DNA of 9,723 nt from CAZAKZ01 sp964485695 (GCA_964485695.1 CAZAKZ010000181.1:1-9723), one strand, 5' to 3'. Shown: positions 1 through 7,150, counted from the first letter of the stretch. The notes: a model not told the origin generated them from the letters alone. A program made the numbers and translations.

Positions 1-35
1 AGACAATGTGTTACGCAAAATAAGTTAACAAAAAA

Positions 36-50
36 TGAGGGGATCCCTCA
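36..50. repeat. short inverted repeat upstream of pilin operon
   Basis: TGAGGG and CCCTCA form a 6-bp perfect stem around a 3-nt loop, 28 nt before the first pilin-like gene. On the minus strand the stem is followed by six T residues, so it resembles a small intrinsic terminator for leftward transcription, yet no convincing minus-strand gene enters it. On the plus strand it would sit in the 5' leader or act as an operator. The rest of 1-77 is AT-rich, but I could not identify a convincing -35/-10 pair. Confidence 0.35.
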
Positions 51-77
51 GCCCGGGCATAGCAAGGACGAACAGAT

Positions 78-680
78 ATGAAAGTACTGAACAAAACCCC
101 CCTCAATGACGAGGCGCGTCCCGCCAGAGACCGGAAAGGCCAGCGTGGTTTCTCGCTCCTGGACGTGGCCATAACCGTTTCGGTCGTCGCCATCGGCCTG
201 CTGGCCCAGGCCTCTCTCACCATCTCCTCGTACTCGCAGACGGCCCTGAACAAGGAGCGCAGACTGGCCATGCAAGGCGTGCGCAGCCAGCTCGAGGTCA
301 TCAAGGGGATGGAGCTGGCAAACGTATTCGCAGCGTTCGACGAGTCCACCGACAACGATCCGGCGGACGCTCCGGGACCTCATTTCGACATCAAGGGCCT
401 TCGCCCGATTCCCGGCGACGCCGACGGACATGTCGGGCGCGTGGTCTTACCGGTGGGGGATCCGCCCGAGTCTTCGGAATCGAGCGATCCGGTGCTCCGG
501 GAAGACGTATCCGACACCTTGATGGGCATGCCCTACGACCTGGACGGGGACGGGATCATCGACAGCCTGCCCAAGAACGGGACCTGCATCCACCTCCCCG
601 TGACCATCGAGGTCGAGTGGACAGGCAAGATCGGCAGGCAAATCCTGCAATTAACAACCTGGCTCACACCGCGGGAGTAA
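78..680 (+). CDS. type IV pilin-like minor subunit, PilV/GspI-like
   Basis: This 200-residue protein is probably a minor pilin or pseudopilin: it would be inserted in the inner membrane, cut by a prepilin peptidase and assembled into a type IV pilus or type II secretion pseudopilus. The N-terminus shows a 24-residue basic leader ending QRG, then FSLLDVAITVSVVAIGLLAQ, a typical class III signal with cleavage after Gly24. The usual Glu at mature position +5 is Asp29, a conservative change. Residues 154-162 read DLDGDGIID, a calcium-loop-like DxDxDG motif. Cys170 is the only cysteine. The start is supported by AAGGA at 64-68, 9 nt upstream. It is first of three pilin-like genes, with 6 nt before the next. 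Order and hydrophobic segment favour PilV-like over other minor pilins; the exact family is not certain. Confidence 0.82.
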   Translation: MKVLNKTPLNDEARPARDRKGQRGFSLLDVAITVSVVAIGLLAQASLTISSYSQTALNKERRLAMQGVRSQLEVIKGMELANVFAAFDESTDNDPADAPGPHFDIKGLRPIPGDADGHVGRVVLPVGDPPESSESSDPVLREDVSDTLMGMPYDLDGDGIIDSLPKNGTCIHLPVTIEVEWTGKIGRQILQLTTWLTPRE

Positions 681-686
681 AACAGA

Positions 687-1274
687 ATGACAAGAAAACA
701 GAGTGAATGCGGAAGCGCGATTGTGGAAATCGCTATTTCGGCGGCGGTGATCTCCACCGTCCTTCTTTCGGGCGTCGTGTTCTTCGGGACCACGATGGAC
801 GTCCAGAATGAACTCCTTTCCAGGGACCTCCTGGAGGAGAAGGTGAGGATGACGACCCAGCGGGTCGTCCACATTCTGCGGGAAGCCCGGCTGGACACGC
901 TCTCGGAAGTCCCGGAATCGCCGGATACCTCGACCTCGATCGTATTTCAGCGCGTAAAGGAGAACACGCTGTCGACGAATCTCGATGAATACATCAATAC
1001 ACGGACCAAATTGGCAAGTGAAAGTCCGTACGCGGAAACATACGTCACCTCCAGACTGGAGCTTGAGGACGGGGAGGAGCGGATCGCTTTGACCGACAGC
1101 AAGCTGGCGGTCGAAACGAACGACAAGGCTGATACCCTGGAAAAGAACATCTCCCGGGTCACCTTCAGCAAGAAGGGCAGGAAAGTGCTCGTCACGATAC
1201 ACGCTGAAGGCAAGGGGCCGGACGGAGAAAAGATCAAGATAAAGAGGAGCACCCATGTCACGCTGGAGAACTAG
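687..1274 (+). CDS. type IV pilin-like minor subunit, PilW/GspJ-like
   Basis: A 195-residue pilin-like protein, second of the trio. A short leader ends at Gly9, followed by SAIVEIAISAAVISTVLLSG, so the mature protein would start at Ser10 and carry the conserved Glu at +5 (Glu14). The long amphipathic helix continues to about residue 70 (NELLSRDLLEEKVRMTTQRV), then a charged, beta-rich domain follows (about 80-195), with a terminal region rich in Lys. This layout fits PilW/GspJ-type minor pilins, which join the tip complex that starts fibre assembly. Family assignment rests on gene order and general shape, not on a diagnostic motif. A weak GGGAG (673-677) overlapping the stop region of the preceding gene precedes the start by 9 nt, which suggests translational coupling. 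Its 3' end overlaps the next gene by 20 nt. Confidence 0.78.
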   Translation: MTRKQSECGSAIVEIAISAAVISTVLLSGVVFFGTTMDVQNELLSRDLLEEKVRMTTQRVVHILREARLDTLSEVPESPDTSTSIVFQRVKENTLSTNLDEYINTRTKLASESPYAETYVTSRLELEDGEERIALTDSKLAVETNDKADTLEKNISRVTFSKKGRKVLVTIHAEGKGPDGEKIKIKRSTHVTLEN

Positions 1275-2631
1275 CTTGCAATACAGGACAATGGCTGACG
1301 AGACGGGCGTCCAGAGGTTCGAGGAAAACCACAACCGGGCGGGATTGACCTTTGTGCCGGCCCTCGCGATGATCGTGGTTCTTCTCGCCGTGGGATCTTC
1401 CACCATCATAACCACGATGAAGCACATGGACCGTGTGGTTCTGAACGAGCGCTTGATCCAGGCGCTGGCAATCGCCGAAAAGGGCGTTGCTCTGTCCATG
1501 TACGAGCTGGAGCGGGATGCGGATCTGGACCAGAGTTCCGGCGTCGGCAACGTGGCGGGAGACTTCGCCAACGGGCAGTACGTGTGTACGAGTACGGCTC
1601 TGCCGGAGGACCGGTATCGGCTCCAGAGTCGCGGTACTTTCAAAGGGCTCAAGCGGGAGATCACGGTGATCGTCACCGGGCCCTCGGAAAGCTGGGCAAG
1701 CAGATGGATCTTGGGAAAAGGAGGCCTCCAGGTTTCCGGTAATCTCAACGTGGACAGCTATGACTCCTCAGAGGGCACGTACGAATCCCAGGCCGTGAAC
1801 TCCGACGGTGGGGGCAGCGGGGGCAATGGCAACGGTAATGGCAAGGGAAACGGCAATGGCAATGGAAACTCACCGGACGTCTATGCAAACAGCAACGCGA
1901 AGCTGGCGTCCAACGGATCTATCAGTGCCGGACCGAATGCCGATATCCGCGGGGATCTTCAGCCGGGGCCCGACGGCACCATCACCCTCCACCAAAATAC
2001 CTTCGTCTCCGGCAAGACGGATCCCCTTTCTCAGACTCTCAACGTTCCCGATCCGCCCCTGGCGGAGTTCCAGAAAGCGTACAATGACAACAAGAACGGC
2101 ACCTGGAAGGTCAAGGGCAAGGTCAAATACAACCAGACGGACCGGTCTCTTGCACTCAATGCAAATTCGACCCTGGAGCTGAATCCCGGGGATTACTTCT
2201 TCTCATCCCTTACCATCAACGGTAATGCCAACATCGTCACGACGGGCAAGACGAGGATCTTCGTCGTGGGTGACATCAAGATCACGGGCGGGGCCGTGAC
2301 GAACCGGAACGCTCGCCCCATGAACTTCGAGCTCATCGCTCACCCCTACAATGTTTTTGAGGGCTGCCCGCCAACCGAAAATCCGAGTATCAAGATCGCA
2401 GGCGGATCCGCGGTCAGCCTCGTGATGTATGCACCCGCGTACTCCGTGAAGGTCACCGGTCAGGGAAAAGTGAAGGGGGCGATCGTCGGAAACGACGTCG
2501 AGTTGAACACCTCGGATTTCCACTTCGACGAGTCCCTGCTCGAAGAAACCGGCCTCACGGCGATGGATCCGAACCGCCTCCGGAAGTACTTGCGCCTGGC
2601 ATGGATCGAAAGGAATCCCAAGGTTTATTGA
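1255..2631 (+). CDS. large pilin-like capping subunit, PilX/GspK-like with beta-rich ectodomain
   Basis: A 458-residue protein with a prepilin-type N-terminus and a large ectodomain. A 30-residue leader ends RAG, followed by LTFVPALAMIVVLLAVGSST; cleavage after Gly30 gives Pro rather than Glu at +5. GspK-type capping subunits are known to lack Glu5. Residues 60-85 (ERLIQALAIAEKGVALSMYE) resemble the PilX N-terminal domain. Residues 185-206 form a Gly/Asn-rich linker. Residues about 215-430 are beta-rich repeats, with YAPAYSVKVTGQGKVKGAIV (392-411) and FHFDESL (422-428), matching my recollection of the DUF7305 ectodomain, whose members end in a HYDEAL-like motif. The start at 1255 is preferred because GAGGAG (1244-1249) lies 5 nt upstream; an in-frame ATG at 1291 has only a poorly spaced AGGA. 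It overlaps the preceding gene by 20 nt, so the genes are probably co-translated. It could serve pilus tip adhesion or pseudopilus capping. Confidence 0.8.
   Translation: MSRWRTSLQYRTMADETGVQRFEENHNRAGLTFVPALAMIVVLLAVGSSTIITTMKHMDRVVLNERLIQALAIAEKGVALSMYELERDADLDQSSGVGNVAGDFANGQYVCTSTALPEDRYRLQSRGTFKGLKREITVIVTGPSESWASRWILGKGGLQVSGNLNVDSYDSSEGTYESQAVNSDGGGSGGNGNGNGKGNGNGNGNSPDVYANSNAKLASNGSISAGPNADIRGDLQPGPDGTITLHQNTFVSGKTDPLSQTLNVPDPPLAEFQKAYNDNKNGTWKVKGKVKYNQTDRSLALNANSTLELNPGDYFFSSLTINGNANIVTTGKTRIFVVGDIKITGGAVTNRNARPMNFELIAHPYNVFEGCPPTENPSIKIAGGSAVSLVMYAPAYSVKVTGQGKVKGAIVGNDVELNTSDFHFDESLLEETGLTAMDPNRLRKYLRLAWIERNPKVY
1807..1872 (+). repeat. Gly/Asn low-complexity coding repeat
   Basis: This stretch within the large pilin-like gene encodes alternating Gly-Asn residues after a GGGSGG start (residues 185-206). 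The DNA is an imperfect tandem array of GGCAAT/GGCAAC/GGTAAT/GGAAAC hexamers. Codons vary between copies, so selection appears to act on the peptide rather than on recent slippage. It most likely forms a flexible linker between the N-terminal helix domain and the beta-rich ectodomain. Confidence 0.75.
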
Positions 2632-2665
2632 CGGACGAGTTGATTCAGGACTTTTTTGACACTGT

Positions 2666-2691
2666 AACAGCCTGTGGGAACACAGGCTGTT
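2666..2691 (+). terminator. rho-independent-type terminator of pilin operon
   Basis: AACAGCCTGTG (2666-2676) and CACAGGCTGTT (2681-2691) are perfect complements around a GGAA tetraloop: an 11-bp stem starting 35 nt after the last pilin-like stop codon. A short T-run (TTTT at 2697-2700) follows on the plus strand after GCTCA. The imperfect T-tract lowers certainty, but the stem is the strongest hairpin in the window. It also lies 72 nt past the stop of the convergent secretin gene and may slow that transcript, although the minus strand has no T-run after the stem. Confidence 0.65.
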
Positions 2692-2703
2692 GCTCATTTT
2701 CGT

Positions 2704-2720
2704 GGCCTCCACGTGAGGCC
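2704..2720. repeat. second hairpin in convergent intergenic gap
   Basis: GGCCTC (2704-2709) and GAGGCC (2715-2720) form a perfect 6-bp GC-rich stem with loop CACGT. It lies 43 nt downstream of the secretin stop on the minus strand and may help end that transcript or protect its 3' end. No T-run follows on the minus strand, so it is not a classical intrinsic terminator. Confidence 0.4.
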
Positions 2721-2762
2721 CTGGAGACGATCGGGCCTCGAGGATCTGCGTTAACCCACCGT

Positions 2763-4949
2763 TCACCTTTGTCTCTTTTTCCCATCCGCGGCGCTGTGCA
2801 GCACGGGAAGGTCGAAGATCCCCGATGCTTCCACATCCTCGAGGGTTCGGGTTTGGTCCAGCATCTCGAACCTGCTGCCGCTTTCTGGATCCACGAGGTC
2901 GATCTGGCCGCCCAGGGCAGCGGCTTCGGCCTTCTTCACCTGGCTGATCTCGTCCAGATCGTTGAATTCGGAGTCCGAGAGGATGCGCGGAGTCAGGAAC
3001 AGGAACAGGGTGTTCTTGTTGTGGATCTTCTCCGTCGACCGGAACAGGGCGCCGAGAAGTGGAATATCTCCCAGGATCGGAACCTGATTGGTGGCGTCGA
3101 TCTGTTCATCCAGGGTCAGGCCGCCGATGACCACCGTGGCTCCGTCGGGCACGGTGACGGACGTGATGATGGTCCGGCCGGTCTTGGGCGGCGGGATGCC
3201 CGGGCTGCCGCCCGCCCCGAACACCTCGACGATGAAGGTGATGTCCAGGCGCAGGTAGTCCTCGGAGGAGATGTGCGGGCTGATGGTCAGCTCGATGGGG
3301 GCGTTCTCGAACGCCTTGAACGACTGGGTGCTCACCTGGCCCGGGGCGCCCTGGTTCAGCTGGGTGTAGGGGATCGACCGCATCACCCGGATGGTGGCCG
3401 ATTCGTTGTCGTTGGTCAGCAGGCTTGGCATGCTCAGGAGATTGGTGTTGTCCTTGGACTGAAAAGCCTGGACCAGGATCGGGAAGAGAAAGCCGTCGCC
3501 GTTGAAGATCCCGCCTACGAAGCCCGGGCTCCCCACATTCGGAATCCGGGTCAGGCCCGTTTCCGTCAAGCCGACTGAACTGAGGCCCATATTCGTGAAG
3601 CCGAACGGGCGCGTGGTGTCCTCGAGGTTTTTCTTTGCGTCAAAGGCTCCGACCTCGACGCCGAGGTCCAGGGTATCGGTGTGTCGCAACTCGAGGATGG
3701 CCGCCTCCACCAGCACCTGGGGCTTCCGGATGTCCAGCTTCTTGACGATCTCGACGACTTCCTCGATTCTCGACCGCGGGCCTCGGATCAGCAGGGCGTT
3801 GGAACCCGGATCGGGGACGATGATCAGCCTCTCATCGCCGGACCGGGTGGAAAGGGAGGCCTGGCCCGGGCCGCTTCCTCTCCTCGAGGTGCTCCTTCCC
3901 GTGTCATTCATGATTTCCTTCAGGGTGTCGGCGATATCCCCCGCAACCGTGTTTCTGAGCGAGTAGACCAGGACGTCGCCGGTCGTCACCGGCGCCCCCA
4001 CGTCGAGCTTGGACACGAGGGCCCGGATCTTCTCGTGGTCCGATTTCGTGGCGTAGACCACGAGGTTCCCCGCCCGGTCGCTGGGTATGATGTGGGCCCG
4101 CGGCGGGATCCGGTCCACCCTCTGGGCGTACCGGGGATCCTTCTGCAGCTGTTCGTGGTCCTCCTGGAGGATCTCAGCCAGGATGGCCTCCATTTCACCT
4201 GGGCTCAGGTGCTCGAGGGGGATGCTCTCCATCGACCGCTCGAACCGATCCCCCTGTCTGTCCATCTCCCGGATCAGCCGGGCTATGTTGTAGGCGTCGG
4301 GTCCGAAGTCGATGATGACGATGGCATTTTCGCTGGATAATGGAAACAGGCCGTGTCCGGGCACCTCCATGCTCGATCGGACCAGGGGCTGGATCTGGCT
4401 CTGGATCTTGAACACGTTCACGTGCTCGAGGTGGATCGTGGTCATGATGGGGATGTAGGTATCCTTGTAGTCTTCCAGGTCCTCGACGTTCACGTAGGTC
4501 TTGCGCGCCCGTGTGAAGGCCGCACTCTTGATCGGTGCGATGAGGATGAACCGGGACCGCGGAGGGCCCATGGGGATCAGCGCCAGGTCGTGGACGCGGA
4601 GGTGGGTCCTGACGTAATCCAGCAATTCATCATCGGGAACGGTCATCTCTTCGGTGAGGGTCACGGTCCGGGTCTCGTCCTTGGTGATCTGCGTCGCTTC
4701 CGGAGACCAGGCGAAGGGTTTGCCCAGGGCCAGGCTCGCCCAGTGGATGAATTTTTTCAGCGAAAGGCCGCTGCGGTCGGTGGAAAACGGATGAACCCTG
4801 GAGTTCACGGCCGGCGCCGCTGCGTTGACCTCGGTCCGGGCATACATTTTTTCGCTCTGGCTCGATGCGCCGTGGACCGTCGCCAGCAGGACGACCAGGG
4901 AGCGGGCTAAGAATCCTGACGGCCTATTGTGACGCTGCAACGTAGGCAT
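2763..4949 (-). CDS. outer-membrane secretin, GspD/PilQ family
   Basis: This 728-residue protein should form the multimeric outer-membrane gate of a type II secretion or type IV pilus machine. A signal peptide is visible (basic start, then FLARSLVVLLATVHGAS, cut near residue 29). Periplasmic domains follow: an N0-like region (about 62-140), N1 (165-232), N2 (240-317) and N3 (325-408), the last holding a Ser/Gly-rich insert (349-372). The secretin barrel spans about 409-657, opening with QVLVEAAILEL and containing the hallmark VPILGDIPLLGALFR (623-637). A charged 70-residue tail ends the protein. The start at 4949 was chosen because GGAGGT (4962-4957) sits 7 nt upstream; a longer in-frame ATG at 4988 would give a worse leader. 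It converges with the pilin-like operon, suggesting a joint machine, but whether it is GspD or PilQ cannot be decided here. Confidence 0.93.
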   Translation of the reverse strand: MPTLQRHNRPSGFLARSLVVLLATVHGASSQSEKMYARTEVNAAAPAVNSRVHPFSTDRSGLSLKKFIHWASLALGKPFAWSPEATQITKDETRTVTLTEEMTVPDDELLDYVRTHLRVHDLALIPMGPPRSRFILIAPIKSAAFTRARKTYVNVEDLEDYKDTYIPIMTTIHLEHVNVFKIQSQIQPLVRSSMEVPGHGLFPLSSENAIVIIDFGPDAYNIARLIREMDRQGDRFERSMESIPLEHLSPGEMEAILAEILQEDHEQLQKDPRYAQRVDRIPPRAHIIPSDRAGNLVVYATKSDHEKIRALVSKLDVGAPVTTGDVLVYSLRNTVAGDIADTLKEIMNDTGRSTSRRGSGPGQASLSTRSGDERLIIVPDPGSNALLIRGPRSRIEEVVEIVKKLDIRKPQVLVEAAILELRHTDTLDLGVEVGAFDAKKNLEDTTRPFGFTNMGLSSVGLTETGLTRIPNVGSPGFVGGIFNGDGFLFPILVQAFQSKDNTNLLSMPSLLTNDNESATIRVMRSIPYTQLNQGAPGQVSTQSFKAFENAPIELTISPHISSEDYLRLDITFIVEVFGAGGSPGIPPPKTGRTIITSVTVPDGATVVIGGLTLDEQIDATNQVPILGDIPLLGALFRSTEKIHNKNTLFLFLTPRILSDSEFNDLDEISQVKKAEAAALGGQIDLVDPESGSRFEMLDQTRTLEDVEASGIFDLPVLHSAADGKKRQR

Positions 4950-4956
4950 GGCTGCA

Positions 4957-4964
4957 ACCTCCCT
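4957..4964 (-). promoter_or_regulatory. ribosome binding site of secretin gene
   Basis: On the minus strand this reads AGGGAGGT, containing a perfect GGAGGT, 7 nt before the ATG at 4949. It decides the start in favour of 4949 over the upstream in-frame ATG at 4988. Confidence 0.75.
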
Positions 4965-5029
4965 GTCGATGCAAGAGATGGGATTCACGGCGGTAGGATA
5001 TCGAAGGACTACCCGTTCATGTCAGGCAC

Positions 5030-5049
5030 CACGATACTACCGTACCGTG
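5030..5049. repeat. imperfect hairpin in secretin upstream region
   Basis: CACG-a-TAC and GTA-c-CGTG pair around the loop TACC, giving a 7-bp stem with one A/C mismatch. It lies in the 194-nt gap between the sulfatase stop and the secretin start. It may be an operator or mRNA structure in the secretin leader. The gap also holds the palindrome CCCCGGGG (5107-5114). I saw no convincing -35/-10 pair and no U-tract terminator for the sulfatase. Confidence 0.25.
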
Positions 5050-5143
5050 CATTCCCGATGGGGGCATGTTTCATGTCGTGTTAGACCGAGATGTGCGGAG
5101 AATATTCCCCGGGGCTCGTCAGACTTTCGGATCGTCCTCCACG

Positions 5144-7117
5144 TCAGGCCCCTTCCACCCGGATCGTGCTGAAATCCGTGGTGGTGTTGCTCAGGAAGTA
5201 GCCGTAGTAGTTGATCTCGTTCCAGGACGCCTTCAGGGACCCCTCGAGGGTGGTGCCGTCCACCTCGAGGGTGACGGTCCTCCGCTGCAAATCGACATGG
5301 ACCGCCACGTCGAAGGTCTTTTGCTTGTCGAACTTCACCCGCTTGCGCAGGACATCCTCCTCCCGGCCGCCGAAGCGTCCGTGCAGGAGGACGTATTGGC
5401 TGGAAGCGATGTAGACACCCGCCTTTACCAGGGTATCCGGCGACGCGTCGGGGCCGAAGGCGATGAGTCCGTTACGCCTCCTTCCCCGTTTCCCGGATTT
5501 CAGCCGGCACCGGAAGGTGACGCGTTTCCTGCAGGGCTTTGTCGTCTTCTTCAGGGCAATGCCGGTGTGTTTCGAGGTCAGGGCGTATCCGAGGGGAGAT
5601 CGCTCGATATCCACGGAGTAGGCCGCGGCAAAGTCGGGGTGGGAGACGATGCCCGTGTCCAGGGTGTCGTCCCCGAGCGCCCGGCGCTTCTCCTCCAGTT
5701 CGGCCTTCAGGCTCTTCAGGACATCAGCGTAGGCCGGGTCGGCGTAGACGTTGTTCAGTTCGTCGGGGTCCTTTTCCAGATCGAAGAGCTCCCACTCATC
5801 CCCCCAGTAGTAGTATCGGATGAGCTTGTACCGCATCGTGCGCAGGCCGTAGTGGCGGCGGACGCTGTGCACGGCGGGGTACTCGTAGTAGTGGTAATAC
5901 ATGGATTTCCGCCAGTCCTCCGGGGTCCTCTCCTCCAGGACGGGCTTCAAGCTGCGGCCCTGCATGTCGGCGGGGACCGCCACGCCGGCCAGGGCCAGGA
6001 AGGTGGGTCCGAAATCCACGTTCAGCACCATCTCGTCCTTCACGGTTCCCGGGCGAACCGTACCGGGATACCGGAGCAGCAGGGGCATGCGCAGGGAGTG
6101 CTCGTACATGAACCGCTTGTCGTACCAGCCGTGGTCGCCCAGGAAGAAGCCCTGGTCCGAGGTGTAGACCACCACGGTATCCTCCTCGAGGCCCGCCTCT
6201 TTCAGGTAGTCCAGGAGCCGGCCCGTGTTGTCGTCCACCGAGGCGACACACCGCAGGTAGTCCTTGATGTAGCGCTGATAATACCAGCTCTTTCTGGCTC
6301 TTGGCGGCAGGCCATCGGGGGGCGTTCCCTTGACATCCCGCTTTGAGAGGTGCTTTTCGATGGTCATGGTGGTCCGGGACGCGGGGGAGGCCCGGTTACT
6401 GTAGTCGTCGTCGAAGGTATCGGGCTCGGGGATATGGACGTTGTCATAGAGTCGGGCGTGTTTCTCGTCGGGCTCCCAGCGCCGGTGGGGCGCCTTGTGA
6501 TGCACCATGAGGCAGAAGGGCCGATCCCTGTCTCGGATTGTCTCCAGGAACTGAATGGCCCTGTCGGTGATGAGGTCCGTGGTGTAGCCCTCGAGTTTCT
6601 TCTTCTCTCCCATCTCGATCATGTCTGGGTTGTGGTACCGGCCCTGGCCGGGCAGCACGTTCCAGTAGTCGAAGCCCGTTGGAGAGCTCTTCAGGTGCCA
6701 CTTTCCGACCATGGCCGTCTGGTAGCCGGCTTTCCGGAGGAGTTTGGGGAAGGTCTGCTGGCTTCCGTCGAAGGTCTCCCGGTTGGTCATCTGGCCGTTC
6801 AGATGGGAGTACTTCCCCGTGAGGATGCAGGCGCGGCTGGGTGCGCAGATGGAATTGGTGACGAAGCAGTTCTGGAACAGGGCGCCCTCCCGGGCGAGGC
6901 GGTCCAGGTTGGGGGTGCTGTTGATGCGGCTGCCGTAGCAGCTCAGGGCGTGAGCGGCATGGTCGTCGCTCATGATGAAGAGGATGTTGGGTCGCCTCAC
7001 CCCGTGCGGAGCGTCCATCGCCGGCTTGACGCTGGTTCGGAGGCAGCCGGTGAGGCCGACCAGGGCCGCTCCCCGAGCGGCCTGATTCAGGAAATCTCTT
7101 CGACTCAGGTTCTTCAT
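5144..7117 (-). CDS. Tat-exported lipoprotein sulfatase with C-terminal beta-sandwich
   Basis: A 657-residue type I sulfatase that would hydrolyse sulfate esters, probably on polysaccharides. The N-terminus carries a twin-arginine motif (SRRDFLN, 5-11) and a lipobox LTGC with lipid Cys25, so it is likely a membrane-anchored lipoprotein facing the periplasm or outside. Catalytic parts are complete: metal ligands Asp51-Asp52, the formylglycine signature CAPSR (Cys91-Arg95) then LTGK, GKWH (Lys139, His141), HHKAPH (206-211), SDQG (Asp321) and GDHGWYDK (His329, Lys334). Residues 400-485 (ELFDLEKDPDELNNV) match the C-terminal region common to N-sulfoglucosamine and iduronate sulfatase relatives. 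Residues about 495-657 form an extra beta-rich domain resembling concanavalin-like folds, possibly glycan binding. Start: GAGGAGG 4 nt upstream. Cys91 needs a formylglycine-generating enzyme or anSME not encoded here. Substrate is unknown. Confidence 0.93.
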   Translation of the reverse strand: MKNLSRRDFLNQAARGAALVGLTGCLRTSVKPAMDAPHGVRRPNILFIMSDDHAAHALSCYGSRINSTPNLDRLAREGALFQNCFVTNSICAPSRACILTGKYSHLNGQMTNRETFDGSQQTFPKLLRKAGYQTAMVGKWHLKSSPTGFDYWNVLPGQGRYHNPDMIEMGEKKKLEGYTTDLITDRAIQFLETIRDRDRPFCLMVHHKAPHRRWEPDEKHARLYDNVHIPEPDTFDDDYSNRASPASRTTMTIEKHLSKRDVKGTPPDGLPPRARKSWYYQRYIKDYLRCVASVDDNTGRLLDYLKEAGLEEDTVVVYTSDQGFFLGDHGWYDKRFMYEHSLRMPLLLRYPGTVRPGTVKDEMVLNVDFGPTFLALAGVAVPADMQGRSLKPVLEERTPEDWRKSMYYHYYEYPAVHSVRRHYGLRTMRYKLIRYYYWGDEWELFDLEKDPDELNNVYADPAYADVLKSLKAELEEKRRALGDDTLDTGIVSHPDFAAAYSVDIERSPLGYALTSKHTGIALKKTTKPCRKRVTFRCRLKSGKRGRRRNGLIAFGPDASPDTLVKAGVYIASSQYVLLHGRFGGREEDVLRKRVKFDKQKTFDVAVHVDLQRRTVTLEVDGTTLEGSLKASWNEINYYGYFLSNTTTDFSTIRVEGA

Positions 7118-7137
7118 GGGCCCTCCTCGTTGAGCAT
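7114..7137 (-). other. seven-codon upstream mini-ORF overlapping sulfatase start
   Basis: An ATG at 7137 opens a reading frame of seven codons (MLNEEGP) whose TGA shares bases with the sulfatase start codon in the arrangement ATGA. It contains the sulfatase ribosome binding site. Its own ribosome binding site is weak (GGA at 7143-7141, only 3 nt away). It may be chance or a coupling leader. Confidence 0.25.
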
Positions 7138-7150
7138 GTGTCCAGGAGGG
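7121..7150 (-). promoter_or_regulatory. inverted repeat able to sequester sulfatase ribosome binding site
   Basis: On the minus strand CCCTCCT (7150-7144) is the exact complement of AGGAGGG (7127-7121), which is the sulfatase Shine-Dalgarno sequence. The 16-nt spacing would give a hairpin with a 7-bp GC-rich stem hiding the ribosome binding site. Transcripts starting from the local -10 element near 7152 would probably lack part of the upstream arm, so only read-through RNA from the upstream gene would fold this way. Confidence 0.35.

Noticed and set aside
651..1748. 365-codon open frame opposite the second and third pilin-like genes
   Set aside because: The plus strand encodes clear prepilin signals with good gene spacing; the reverse frame has no recognisable motif and no fitting ribosome binding site.
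1807..1872. Gly/Asn hexamer array considered as a CRISPR-like or phase-variable repeat
   Set aside because: Units are short, contiguous and imperfect at third codon positions, and the frame is intact. It is a coding low-complexity linker.
4950..4988. Longer secretin start at 4988
   Set aside because: The ATG at 4949 has GGAGGT 7 nt upstream and gives a normal signal peptide; the 13 extra residues would spoil it.
5066..6346. 426-codon plus-strand frame opposite the sulfatase
   Set aside because: It reads as the complement of the sulfatase C-terminal half, with a biased Val/Gly/Gln composition and no recognisable motif.
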